A stretch of 53,037 nucleotides of DNA from a virus. Shown piece by piece: positions 28,924-38,085 of the stretch (its first letter is position 1; every line of letters begins with the position of its first letter). The stretch covers positions 1-53,037 of IMG/VR virus record IMGVR_UViG_3300025289_000033; one strand, 5' to 3'. The notes under the pieces were generated by a model. That model had not been told where the DNA came from, ran no database searches, and saw nothing but the letters and a program-made list of their open reading frames with translations. The position numbers and the translations under genes were made by a program.

Positions 28924-29949
28924 ATGATATTTTATAATGGAGAAATGGTTGACTACAAGAAAAAGGATACCGAGTTAGCCAAAGAGATTAGTAAAACAAT
29001 TGCGGAGTTTAAGTTAAACAACTTCGGCAAGGACAAAAAAGGATTTTGTCAATTAAGGTATCCGAATGGAGTAAGAGTAAAAAACATTTCAGGAAAATAC
29101 GAGCCAAAGAAGCAGTTTTTCCTTGACTTGGTGAGTTGGGATGGTTTGTGGCGGTGGAGTGATGCGAAGCCACGTAACGGCAAGTTCAGGTATCAAAATG
29201 GGAACCACCTAAAGATTAGCGACCCTTATATGTTTGAGGAAAAGGATGCAGAGTTGGTGTGGTTCTTACAAACACACTGTCCACAGGTAAAAAGTGGCAA
29301 AGTATATTTTGAAGACTTCGAAGCCAAAGCAGAAAAAGAAGCAAAAGAATTAGTAGAAGACCTTGACATTAGGCATGCTATTTACAGCAAGAAATCACCC
29401 GTATCGCAAGACATTCCATTATTGAGGCAGGTAGCAGAGGTGTTTGGAATAGAAGACGTGAATAAGTTGGGTGTATTTGAATTAAGAAATGCGCTATACC
29501 ACAAAATCACAAACGGAGAGGCGAGTGGTAGCAAGTATGTAAACTTTCAACGATTTGAGGAACTTACCGACAATAAGGGTAAGATGCGTGCAGCAACTAC
29601 AATCAGGAAAGCAATAAACGAAGAATCACTACGGTACAACAAGAAAGACAAATCATGGTGGAGTTGTGCAGCGGGTGAGGACATAGAATGTTTACTGACA
29701 TTAAAACCCAATGAGGTAGCAGACAAAGAGGGTGTGTTACTTGAAAAGGTAATAGAAGATAAATCATTCAGAGCAATTGTGTATGCAGAACTTGGAATAA
29801 CGGGGTATGCAACAAAAGACGAAGTGAAAGACTTAGGTTACACTGCGTTGGCAAAGATATGCAAACTTGAAGGGATAGAGGTAAAGACGACAGATAAGTT
29901 GGCAGACCTTGTTGACAAGTATTGTGAGAAGTTTAATATAGGTTCTTAA
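28924..29949 (+). CDS. hypothetical virion-region protein, 341 aa
   Basis: No promoter is visible, so expression may be by readthrough of the terminator at 28883-28910. The N-terminal half (LVSWDGLWRWSDAKPRNGKF) has dense Trp and basic residues; the C-terminal half has two similar helical segments, GIEDVNKLGVFELRNALYHK and GYATKDEVKDLGYTALAKIC, both like short HTH or HeH domains. No family is recognised. It may bind DNA or act as a capsid-region accessory protein. Confidence 0.7.
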   Translation: MIFYNGEMVDYKKKDTELAKEISKTIAEFKLNNFGKDKKGFCQLRYPNGVRVKNISGKYEPKKQFFLDLVSWDGLWRWSDAKPRNGKFRYQNGNHLKISDPYMFEEKDAELVWFLQTHCPQVKSGKVYFEDFEAKAEKEAKELVEDLDIRHAIYSKKSPVSQDIPLLRQVAEVFGIEDVNKLGVFELRNALYHKITNGEASGSKYVNFQRFEELTDNKGKMRAATTIRKAINEESLRYNKKDKSWWSCAAGEDIECLLTLKPNEVADKEGVLLEKVIEDKSFRAIVYAELGITGYATKDEVKDLGYTALAKICKLEGIEVKTTDKLADLVDKYCEKFNIGS

Positions 29950-29974
29950 TCTGTATATACTTTGTTGTTTTAAA

Positions 29975-30000
29975 AGTCCTGCTTCGGTGGGGCTTTTTTT
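29975..30000 (+). terminator. intrinsic terminator with UUCG loop
   Basis: AGTCCTGC-TTCG-GTGGGGCT forms an 8-bp stem with G-U pairs, followed by seven T. Confidence 0.85.
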
Positions 30001-30012
30001 ATTTAAAAAAGT

Positions 30013-30043
30013 TTGGTGGATTGCGAATTAATACTTACCTTTG
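30013..30043 (+). promoter_or_regulatory. class I promoter, TTGGTGGATTG...TTACCTTTG
   Basis: TTG 30013-30015, 20-base spacer, TACCTTTG 30036-30043. The extended word TTTGGTGGATTG matches the promoters at 45614 and 46352. Confidence 0.75.
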
Positions 30044-30047
30044 TTGC

Positions 30048-30113
30048 GTTGGATTCATACATAATAATTGGTTAATGGTTTTGGGGGGTTGCCGTTGGGT
30101 AGCCCCTTTTTTT
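30048..30113 (+). ncRNA. candidate small RNA A, about 65 nt
   Basis: Lies between class I promoter 30013-30043 and the terminator at 30085-30113, with no room for a gene. It shares TTCATAnATAATA and GGTT...GGGGTTGCC with the unit at 45649-45711. The terminator hairpin GGGGTTGCC-GTTG-GGTAGCCCC has compensating differences from its paralogue. It may be a regulatory RNA or a short attenuated leader. Confidence 0.6.
30085..30113 (+). terminator. intrinsic terminator of small RNA A
   Basis: A 9-bp stem with two non-Watson-Crick pairs and loop GTTG, followed by seven T. The T-run includes the -33 TTTG of the promoter at 30112-30141. Confidence 0.85.
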
Positions 30114-30141
30114 GTGCTTAATTTTAACGTTGCTATCTTTG
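30112..30141 (+). promoter_or_regulatory. class II promoter, TTTGTGCTTAA...GCTATCTTTG
   Basis: TTG 30112-30114 at the end of the terminator T-tract, 19-base spacer, TATCTTTG 30134-30141, ATG at 30158. Confidence 0.75.
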
Positions 30142-30157
30142 TTGAAAATAGCGATAA

Positions 30158-30844
30158 ATGTTCACAAACGGAGATATTATAAACATAGTAAACCTGATAC
30201 GCAACAAAGACGTAGAGGGCAAGGACATAAATGCTGATGAGTGGAGCAGCTTAATAACGGCAAACAGTCAGAATCTATTTGCATCATTGCTTGGTGTGCC
30301 TAATTTGTATCAGGTAAACATGGCAGTAGAAAGGCGTGGTGCAGAAGTGTCAAGGGTCGTGAGTGAAAAGCTACGACCATTCTATGTGAGAGAAAGTGCA
30401 AATGTAGTTGGTGGTGCAGTAGATTTAAGCACAAAAGATATAGGATACCTTTTGGCAGTAGAACCAACGACAATCACAGGTAGGGGATTTGATGAATTAG
30501 AACCGTCAGAGGTAGCAGACAGGCTTGGCGACCCCGTAGTAGCACCAACGTTAAAAGACCCATGTTTAGAGTATTCGACAGCGGGTGATTCGATATTGGT
30601 GTATCCTTCGTCAATGGCATCGGTAACACTTAAGTACTATAAATTCCCAACAGATGCAGTAGTAGTATTCACCACCGACAATCAGACTTTATTACAGACT
30701 TATGATGAAGGTAACAGCACAGAAACGGGGTGGAAGAAAAACGAACTACTTAAAATCGCTTATATGTGTTTGCGTGATTTGGGTGTGAATATGAAAGAAT
30801 CAGACGTAATAGCTTACTCACAAAATTTAGTAACAAATGAATAA
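30158..30844 (+). CDS. putative head-tail adaptor, 228 aa
   Basis: Encoded between the capsid block and tail genes. Helical N-terminus (MFTNGDIINIVNLIRNKDVE) and a later beta-rich segment (DPCLEYSTAGDSILVYPSSM, VTLKYYKFPTDAVVVFT). Similar-sized adaptor or ring proteins sit here in crAss-like and other Bacteroidetes podoviruses. Overlaps the next gene by eight bases. Assigned by context. Confidence 0.6.
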   Translation: MFTNGDIINIVNLIRNKDVEGKDINADEWSSLITANSQNLFASLLGVPNLYQVNMAVERRGAEVSRVVSEKLRPFYVRESANVVGGAVDLSTKDIGYLLAVEPTTITGRGFDELEPSEVADRLGDPVVAPTLKDPCLEYSTAGDSILVYPSSMASVTLKYYKFPTDAVVVFTTDNQTLLQTYDEGNSTETGWKKNELLKIAYMCLRDLGVNMKESDVIAYSQNLVTNE

Positions 30845-31448
30845 GGCAGCATTAATAAGTTTCGTGAGAACGGCTCTCTTAAAAAGAGAAGCAGTAGGTG
30901 ATGACCAAAAGAAGTTACACTATCAGAGGGTGGCACAGGCTGTTGGATATGCCTTTGATACGATATTATCACAGATAAAGTTAACACCAGAAGGAAAGTC
31001 ACAGATAGAATCTTTTTATGTTAAGCACTACTACAATCAACCTGTATCAGAATCAAACGGATTAAGATACTTCGGGGTGTCAGATGATGTAGCACCCGTA
31101 GGCAATGGCGTGTGGTATGTACAACCTACGGGTGGTGGAATAAGTTTGCCGTACTCACAACGACCAAACATATCAGTAATAAGAAGTTTGCCTGTTGGCG
31201 GTGTGATGAATCAAACCTTTTGGAGATTTGGAAACATAGCCACCAAGAAGCAAATTATACTTGAAAACATAGGAGATAGTCCAAGTGCAGACATAAGAAA
31301 AGTGGATTACGGAATAGTAAGGGCGTTTAGCAGTTATAGTGATGACGAACAGGTAGTAATTCCAGACGGAAGAAGCGACCTTTTAATACAATTGGCAAGT
31401 ACATGGCTACAAGCAACTCCAACGGATAACGCTAATAATAATATTTAA
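30837..31448 (+). CDS. putative head-tail joining protein, 203 aa
   Basis: Starts inside the previous gene and ends one base into the next one, a tight structural operon. It contains the segment VGNGVWYVQPTGGGISLPYS and beta-strands (YGIVRAFSSYSDDEQVVIPD). Context suggests a ring or completion protein. No signature motif. Confidence 0.55.
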   Translation: MNKAALISFVRTALLKREAVGDDQKKLHYQRVAQAVGYAFDTILSQIKLTPEGKSQIESFYVKHYYNQPVSESNGLRYFGVSDDVAPVGNGVWYVQPTGGGISLPYSQRPNISVIRSLPVGGVMNQTFWRFGNIATKKQIILENIGDSPSADIRKVDYGIVRAFSSYSDDEQVVIPDGRSDLLIQLASTWLQATPTDNANNNI

Positions 31449-32179
31449 TGAAAGCATATTACACAGCAGAACAGATAATAAATGAAGCATTAGTAGGCAT
31501 TGGAGATGCAGAAAGAAGAAACTACCAAGTAGCCGCTATGTACTTTATGAGAGGGTACAGGGACTTTGCGTTGTTCAATTCGGTGCAGTTTAAAGAAAGT
31601 TGGTTAACGATAAACACACAGAACAGAACGGTAAAATTACCCGAAGATTGCTTGCACGTGGACAAGTTGGGGTTAATTATAAACGGAGAGATATTTACTT
31701 TCACAGAAAGTACAGATATGCCAACACCGTCAGACCCATTGAACAGCGATTTGTTGTCAGACAGGAGAGAAGACGGAAATATAGTAAGAATACCCACAAC
31801 AGGATATGGTGCAAAAGGTTCAAACCTTGAATACTATTTCCATGTGGACATGAGAAAAAGACGTATAATCCTCAATCGTTTATTCGTGGATAAAACACGA
31901 TTGGCAGACAGCAGCGAGGTGTTGTTAAGATATGTGTCCAACAACGTAGAAAACCTTGTAGAAGCCATTATAGACGGTGATTCAGCCAATATGTTAATAT
32001 CCTATGTGGAGTGGAAGCTAATATCATCACGCCCTGATTTGTATGACAGGGGATACAGGGCAGAAAAGAAAATGCAGTTTGAGGAAGACGAAAGGAAATA
32101 CAGGCTGTTATCATTGCCGAGTGTGCAGGAATTATTAGATGCAATGTATGAAACTTCAGGACAGGGGGTAAGATTATGA
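31448..32179 (+). CDS. putative tail adaptor/ring protein, 243 aa
   Basis: N-terminal helical segment (YYTAEQIINEALVGIGDAER) followed by a beta region, RTVKLPEDCLHVDKLGLIIN, then helices. The pattern of an N-terminal helical hairpin, a beta-domain with 'L-P-x-D', and long C-terminal helices (SYVEWKLISSRPDLYDRGYR) occurs in tail-tube adaptor proteins of podoviruses. Overlaps the large tail gene by four bases. Confidence 0.6.
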   Translation: MKAYYTAEQIINEALVGIGDAERRNYQVAAMYFMRGYRDFALFNSVQFKESWLTINTQNRTVKLPEDCLHVDKLGLIINGEIFTFTESTDMPTPSDPLNSDLLSDRREDGNIVRIPTTGYGAKGSNLEYYFHVDMRKRRIILNRLFVDKTRLADSSEVLLRYVSNNVENLVEAIIDGDSANMLISYVEWKLISSRPDLYDRGYRAEKKMQFEEDERKYRLLSLPSVQELLDAMYETSGQGVRL

Positions 32180-35100
32180 AAGTAATATTGCCATTAAACG
32201 GGGCGGTCAACAAGGATAAAAACCAACTATACATAGATTCGGAGAAAGGTGAAGTAGTATCACGCAAAAATTGCAGGGTAACTTCAACAGAGGGTGGCAG
32301 AGTAGGTGTTAACTGTTCTATCCGAAGCATGGAACTTGTGGCTACATTGTTCCCCGTTGACGGTGTGAGTAAGATAATAGGATTCGTAGAAGACAAGGAA
32401 AGAGATGGTTCGTTGTTCTTTGTGTACAACAGTGTAGGACACCATGCCATATACAAGTTCTATAATGACTTTGCAAGCACCATGAACTTTGCAGATGGCG
32501 TGTTGAACTTTCAGGAAGACGAAATAATAGATGCTACTATTTTGGGTGATTACTGTGTGTTTGCAAGCGACTACAACCCACCACGAAAACTAAATGTACT
32601 TTTAGATGACGTGGCAGTAGCAGCGTTAGATTCATACGATATACAGTTAGCGGTGCGTCCACCGAGTAGTAAACCCACAACAAGCATAGGAAGCAATTCA
32701 TTAAGAAAAGTAAACAAACTTGTAGGAAAGACATTTCAATTTGCAAGTATGTATATCTACGATGATTATACATATTCAGTACTAAGTCCATATTCAGATT
32801 TAGCAGTATCAAGTTCCGTGTTTGCAGCAGAGAGCAATACCTACGAAGATAATAACATAGGAAACTACGTACAGGTAGGATACGACTTAGGCACAGACAA
32901 TGTGCGTGCAGTAAGGCTACTTGCAAGAGAAGGAAACACAGGCGATTGGTTTATAGTTGAAGAATACGAAAAGAATGGAGAAACAGAATATGCAATCAGA
33001 ACCTATCCGTTTTACAATGATGTTGCGAGACAGGGGCTTGCTGAAAAAGCAGCGTTGGACTTATATAGTGACGTGCCACGTACAGCGAGGACGGCATTGG
33101 CGGTGCAGAACCGTATCGGACTTGGGCGTGTAAAAAAAGGATATAATAAAACCAAGCCAAATGTAGATTATTCCATAACATACGAAACAGTAGTTCCGGG
33201 AGCAGAGTTTGATACATTAGCAGTATCAGATGGCGTAATAGAAGGCTTAGTACCTGAAAATGGATATTACTATGTAGATATAACAATACCGTCAGATGTA
33301 GCAGAAGGAGAAATCATCTCAATAAATTTATTCAACAGGTTTCTTGAATTACGTGATTTCGTACCGGAAGTATCGTTTGAGTGGAATTATTTATTTACAT
33401 ACACCGTAGCAGCCTTAGAAGATGCAGACACCGTGTGTACATCTATTCAATATGACTTTAAATACAGAGACATCTATTCTATAATAGACCCTGTGTATTA
33501 TGGAAATATTAATACATGGCAGCTAAACGCAACTAAATTAGGAGGAGGAGTAGTAAGGCTTGAAATATTAGGAGTACACGATTCTACGAGGATAACAGCT
33601 ACTAACATAGTAGAAAGCACATCAACAAGAGAGACAGTCCCAAGTGGCGTATCCACATTTAAAAGCGGAAGCTATTATAATGTAGGCGTATTATTTTATG
33701 ATGAATTTAGCAGGACAAGCGGTGTGTTAATGCCACAATCAGTATATGTACCACACGCAGGGGAAAGAGCCTATACAGATGCTTTCGACAGGGCAAGGAT
33801 AGCCTTTACAATACCTGTGGCGACAACGGGAGTACCATCATGGGCTAAGTATTATAGATTTGCAGTAACAGAATCAGTGAACTTTGCCGGCGTGTATCCA
33901 TTTGTGTCGGGACAAGTAGAAACAGTAACAGTAGATGGGCAAGAAGTATATGCTATAAATATGCCGTCAAATCTACAATACGAATTTGAAAAAGGAGATT
34001 ACCTGCAATTAGAAGTAGATTCAGGCGTAGCGATAACAAGCACAATAGTAAAGAATATTATAGGCACACGGACAACCGTAGAAATAAGCGGAACAGACAC
34101 AGCAGGATATTGGTTACTTATACCCAAAGGAGAAGAATTAGCAGCCGACTATGAAGAAAAGCTCGTGTACATATACCGTACTAAAAATACAGTACAAGAC
34201 CTAATATACTTTGAAGATTCCAACACCTACAACATTACAAACGGAGTAATGCAAACACTAACAGGATATGTAGGTGGAGAAGATGCGTGGTACGTAACAA
34301 GGAAATTTGAGTGGACAGGAGGAGATTCCACTAAAGTAGTAGAAGACTTTTATATAAACGTAGATGATGCGTTACGAGCTTACTCAAAAGGGCGTGTAGT
34401 AGTAGAATTTGACACATTAGGAGAAATAACCCTACAAGATTTCGTGTGGAGTTTTAATTACTTAGATAACACAAAAATCAACGGAATATCCACATTCAAT
34501 TCACTAAACAGAAAACAGTTAGACGAAAAAGACGGACAGATACAAAGGATAAGATTAGTTGGGGACGTGATAAAAGTCATTCAGGACAATAAGGAAACGT
34601 CAATGTATGTAGGCAAGGCACAGATAAGTGATGCTTCTGGAAACCTACAACTTGTAAAATCCAACGACTTTATCGGTGCGACAAACCCAAGTGAAGACGA
34701 ATGGGGTTCACGCTATCCGCTTTCAATAGTAGTAGTAGGCAGAGATATGTTCTATTGGGATGGTGATTTGGGTGAGGTGATAATGTCATCACCCAACGGA
34801 CAGCACCCTATTTCGAGATACGGAATGAAGTCAGAGTTCCTTGCACTGAAAGATGAATCACCTACCCGTGTGTTTAGTTACTTCGACAAAAAGAACGGAG
34901 AATATGTAATAACATTTGAGTTTCCGAGTTACGCAAGAAGTTTAAGCTACAAAAAAGATGCATACGGGTGGAACATGGATTATTTAGACCTGACAGACGG
35001 TAACGGAGATGCAGCAGAGTTCTACGGTGTGATAGGAAATCAGAATTATTCATTCCTAAAAGAAAGCATATACAAACACGAAGCAGGAAGCTCATATAAC

Positions 35101-35472
35101 GTGTTCTTAGGCGATTCTAAGCCTTTTTCGGTTAAGGGTGTTATAAATGCCTTTCCCAACGAAGAAAAGTGCCTGAGAGCCTTAAAAACGGATTCCAACA
35201 GAGGGCTGAATACGATAATAACTTCACCAATTACGAATACACGTACATTGGGGCAAAAGACAGTATTATATCCTTCGACATATAAGGTAAAAGACGGTGG
35301 ATACTTTTCATCCGTGTTTAAGAATATCCTAACTACATTGGGTGAAAACTTAGGGTTAATCCACACAGGAACAGATATAACAGGAAAATATATAGAAGTT
35401 GAATTTACAGATAGCGGTTCAACGGAGTGTCAATTGAGGCTCGTGACGGCTAATATATCTGTAAACAAGTAG
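32176..35472 (+). CDS. large tail protein, stabilisation/tail tubular B-like
   Basis: 1098 residues, beta-rich throughout. Early residues include GAVNKDKNQLYIDSEKGEVV with a structure like T7 gp12/P22 gp10-type tail proteins; FASMYIYDDYTYSVLSPYSD (about 193-212) matches the 'Y-x-Y-D-x-x-x-S-x-x-S-P' motif of stabilisation proteins in crAss-like phages. Further segments contain WYVTRKFEWTGGDSTK and a beta-propeller-like region near DMFYWDGDLGEVIMSSPNGQ. It would form the tail barrel beneath the adaptors. Confidence 0.75.
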   Translation: MKVILPLNGAVNKDKNQLYIDSEKGEVVSRKNCRVTSTEGGRVGVNCSIRSMELVATLFPVDGVSKIIGFVEDKERDGSLFFVYNSVGHHAIYKFYNDFASTMNFADGVLNFQEDEIIDATILGDYCVFASDYNPPRKLNVLLDDVAVAALDSYDIQLAVRPPSSKPTTSIGSNSLRKVNKLVGKTFQFASMYIYDDYTYSVLSPYSDLAVSSSVFAAESNTYEDNNIGNYVQVGYDLGTDNVRAVRLLAREGNTGDWFIVEEYEKNGETEYAIRTYPFYNDVARQGLAEKAALDLYSDVPRTARTALAVQNRIGLGRVKKGYNKTKPNVDYSITYETVVPGAEFDTLAVSDGVIEGLVPENGYYYVDITIPSDVAEGEIISINLFNRFLELRDFVPEVSFEWNYLFTYTVAALEDADTVCTSIQYDFKYRDIYSIIDPVYYGNINTWQLNATKLGGGVVRLEILGVHDSTRITATNIVESTSTRETVPSGVSTFKSGSYYNVGVLFYDEFSRTSGVLMPQSVYVPHAGERAYTDAFDRARIAFTIPVATTGVPSWAKYYRFAVTESVNFAGVYPFVSGQVETVTVDGQEVYAINMPSNLQYEFEKGDYLQLEVDSGVAITSTIVKNIIGTRTTVEISGTDTAGYWLLIPKGEELAADYEEKLVYIYRTKNTVQDLIYFEDSNTYNITNGVMQTLTGYVGGEDAWYVTRKFEWTGGDSTKVVEDFYINVDDALRAYSKGRVVVEFDTLGEITLQDFVWSFNYLDNTKINGISTFNSLNRKQLDEKDGQIQRIRLVGDVIKVIQDNKETSMYVGKAQISDASGNLQLVKSNDFIGATNPSEDEWGSRYPLSIVVVGRDMFYWDGDLGEVIMSSPNGQHPISRYGMKSEFLALKDESPTRVFSYFDKKNGEYVITFEFPSYARSLSYKKDAYGWNMDYLDLTDGNGDAAEFYGVIGNQNYSFLKESIYKHEAGSSYNVFLGDSKPFSVKGVINAFPNEEKCLRALKTDSNRGLNTIITSPITNTRTLGQKTVLYPSTYKVKDGGYFSSVFKNILTTLGENLGLIHTGTDITGKYIEVEFTDSGSTECQLRLVTANISVNK

Positions 35473-35478
35473 AAATGT

Positions 35479-35486
35479 TAACTTTG
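35479..35486 (+). promoter_or_regulatory. -7 box TAACTTTG
   Basis: Seven bases before ATG 35493 and 16 before ATG 35502; the second fits the spacing at other genes. A -33 TTG is not evident. Confidence 0.55.
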
Positions 35487-35501
35487 TGGTAAATGATAAA
35501 G

Positions 35502-35915
35502 ATGGTTCACGGTGATGGTATAAGGAGCTTAATAAAAGATGTTTTCGGTACAGACGAAGACCTTTATTTGCGCAGGCAACATTCTGACAATAAGACATTG
35601 GATGGGTTGGTAGATTACACGATTGAATCACTGTATAAAGACATACCCGGCGTGGAAATATATTCGTATGGAGATGACTACGGATTTTTTGCTGTAAACA
35701 GGGATGAGAAGATACTAAGGTCATTTGGGATAAAAAAGCAACACAGGGATAAAAAAGAATTGTTTTGGCAATCATTAGAGGAGGTATTGGGCAAAGAATA
35801 TTATTCGGGGGTGTGGAAAGAAAACATTAACGCCATAAGATTTTTTGAATCTAACGGTGGTAAACTGATAGCGGAACAAGACGGTGGGTTAGTATATATA
35901 TTTAATAAAAAATAG
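35502..35915 (+). CDS. GNAT-like virion-region protein
   Basis: 137 residues from ATG 35502. The C-terminus (YYSGVWKENINAIRFFESNG then GKLIAE) is the 'V-x-x-x-N-x-x-A-I-R-F-(Y/F)-E-x-x-G' end of GNAT acetyltransferases; the acetyl-CoA loop (R/Q-x-x-G-x-G/A) is not obvious, so it may have lost catalysis. Proteins of this kind lie next to the internal virion proteins in T7-like and other podoviruses (gp13 position). A possible earlier start is ATG 35493. Confidence 0.7.
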   Translation: MVHGDGIRSLIKDVFGTDEDLYLRRQHSDNKTLDGLVDYTIESLYKDIPGVEIYSYGDDYGFFAVNRDEKILRSFGIKKQHRDKKELFWQSLEEVLGKEYYSGVWKENINAIRFFESNGGKLIAEQDGGLVYIFNKK

Positions 35916-35917
35916 TT

Positions 35918-36532
35918 ATGCCATTAGGAGGATTAATAATAGGAGGGGTAGCAGGGGCAACGCAGCTTGGCGTGGGCATTGTAGATAAGATAAAAGGCAA
36001 GAGAGAATACGACAAGGCGCAATCCTTTTTTGAAAAAAACAAATTTGCCATACCAGAATCAGCAAAAGCATCTCTTAACAACGCACAGAGGCAGGCAAGC
36101 GGGTTGACATTGCCGGGTGAAGACATTACAAGGGCAAGGATGCAGGAAGCCACGAGTGGCGCAGTTGGTTCGGCACAAAATGCGGCAACAAGTTCAGCAG
36201 ATTTATTGAGCGTGTTGGGAAATGTTTACGGACAACAGCAACAGGGAGAACAAGACCTTATGTATCAGGGTGCACAGAGGTACGACCGAAATCAGGATAT
36301 GTTGCGTGGTGAAATGAACAGAATGGCAGATTGGGAACAACAGAAGTGGCAATATAACTCATTGATGCCATATCAGCAAATGTTGGGCAGGGCAGCGGCG
36401 TTTAGCGACAGGGGTAGTGAGGGTATAGGAATGGGACTAAAAGCACTTGGTCAAACGGGTGCAAACTACTCAATGGTTAAGGGTGCAGAAAGTTCACAGG
36501 CAGATTTTATGAAATTAATGGGGTTAGTATAA
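35918..36532 (+). CDS. putative internal virion protein, 204 aa
   Basis: N-terminal Gly-rich hydrophobic segment (PLGGLIIGGVAGATQLGVGI), then Gln/Ala/Met-rich helices (DLLSVLGNVYGQQQQGEQDL). That layout is shared with T7 gp14-type internal core proteins, which are ejected into the host envelope with the DNA. It follows a GNAT-like protein and precedes larger internal proteins, as in podoviruses. Stop and next start are adjacent (AATGG). Confidence 0.65.
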   Translation: MPLGGLIIGGVAGATQLGVGIVDKIKGKREYDKAQSFFEKNKFAIPESAKASLNNAQRQASGLTLPGEDITRARMQEATSGAVGSAQNAATSSADLLSVLGNVYGQQQQGEQDLMYQGAQRYDRNQDMLRGEMNRMADWEQQKWQYNSLMPYQQMLGRAAAFSDRGSEGIGMGLKALGQTGANYSMVKGAESSQADFMKLMGLV

Positions 36533-38085
36533 TGGCAGAAGGATACGGAATAGGAATGAGTGCAAAACCGATAGATTTCGTATCGGGTGCTATGGCGTTT
36601 AATCAGGCGGCAGCAGATGAGAAGTTGCGTCAGATAAAGGAGAACAAGGAACAAGTTTCTGATAATTACAAAAAAGTATTAGAAGCATCGTCCATAAAGT
36701 TACTACCTGAACTAACGGGCAAGGTGCGTGACAGGTATCAGAAGGAAATAGAAGATTACCGTACCGACATAATGAATAAATTCAAGGAGAGTAATGGTAA
36801 GTTGACCATGCAGCAGCAGCGTGAAATCCAAGACGGCTTTATAGACAAACAGCAGAGTATGCTGTATGATATTAATGGGTTAAAGAAAATAGAAGAAGCG
36901 CAAAAACTAAGGTTAGACCCACGGTATGACGGTGTTTACGATAATAGGATTATTGACGAGGCGATTATAGAAGCACAGAAAAACATAGAAGAAGGTCGTG
37001 GTATAGGAAGTGATTTTACAGCCAAGATTGCGAGTGCATTAATACCACAATCCAATAGTAATTATTTTGCAAAGCACTATGGTAATTTAGTAAAAGGTCT
37101 TAATACAGAGGTTAGTGCAGCGTTGCGTGGTGGAATATTGACAAGCACACAGAAAAGTGGATTAAGTGTAGAAGACCAAGAAAGTTATGATAAGGCAAAT
37201 TGGGCTGTTGAAAATGCACTTGAAACAAATCCTTTCTATAAAAACCAGTTTACTGATGCCAACGGAAATGTAAATACAGAGGCAAGGGCGCGTGTGAGAA
37301 AAGAAATTGTAGATTCTATAAGTCCAATAGATACACAGCAGACACAGGCAAGGTATCAGAGTTCGGGTGGTCGTGGTTCTAATCCATACAGTAGCATGAT
37401 TGACTATACACCAAAATCATTTAAGTATGGTGATAAAACCTATGACAACTTCGTTCAGATTAGGGGTGATAAGTCGCAAACAGACAGAAATTTTTTTATT
37501 GACAACGCTGTTAACTTGGATACAGGTGAAAAATCCCAACTAACAGAAGATAATGCCAAGATTGTTGGATTTGATGTAAACAAAGGCGTTCTGTTGTTAA
37601 AGGGCAAGGGTGGTATAGCATTAAAAGCAGGAAAACCAGTGTTTATAGATGAAGAAAAATCACCCGCTAAAATGGATGGTGTATGGAAGGGTAAAACAGA
37701 AAACGAAATGACACCTGCTTGGCAAGAAACTATTGTGCGTGGTGGATACGAAGGAACTAAAGACATAGAAGGTGTTGAGAATGTTTCTATGAATAAAGAC
37801 GACAATGGGAATATAGTTGTAACAGGAACGGTTCTTGTTGATAAAAAACTCCCGTTTACAGGCAATGAAAAAATAAAGGTTAAAAAAGTGTTTAAGACAT
37901 TCACAGACCCATTAGCAGAGGCAACGTATGAAGCTCAATTATATGAAAATAAAGAAGCAGCAACACCATTTCTAAGAACGATGGCTGTTAACGGCAAACC
38001 ACTTGAAAAATATTTCGATGAATATAAGCCGGGTGAACAGAAACCTGCTGAAAACAAAACAACAACTAATAAGTACGGCATATAA
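36532..38085 (+). CDS. putative internal/cargo virion protein, 517 aa
   Basis: Helical N-terminal third (QAAADEKLRQIKENKEQVSD), a flexible middle and a beta-region (KAGKPVFIDEEKSPAKMDGV). No enzyme motif was found. It overlaps both neighbours by one base and lies in the internal-protein block. Probably packaged or tail-associated. Confidence 0.6.
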   Translation: MAEGYGIGMSAKPIDFVSGAMAFNQAAADEKLRQIKENKEQVSDNYKKVLEASSIKLLPELTGKVRDRYQKEIEDYRTDIMNKFKESNGKLTMQQQREIQDGFIDKQQSMLYDINGLKKIEEAQKLRLDPRYDGVYDNRIIDEAIIEAQKNIEEGRGIGSDFTAKIASALIPQSNSNYFAKHYGNLVKGLNTEVSAALRGGILTSTQKSGLSVEDQESYDKANWAVENALETNPFYKNQFTDANGNVNTEARARVRKEIVDSISPIDTQQTQARYQSSGGRGSNPYSSMIDYTPKSFKYGDKTYDNFVQIRGDKSQTDRNFFIDNAVNLDTGEKSQLTEDNAKIVGFDVNKGVLLLKGKGGIALKAGKPVFIDEEKSPAKMDGVWKGKTENEMTPAWQETIVRGGYEGTKDIEGVENVSMNKDDNGNIVVTGTVLVDKKLPFTGNEKIKVKKVFKTFTDPLAEATYEAQLYENKEAATPFLRTMAVNGKPLEKYFDEYKPGEQKPAENKTTTNKYGI

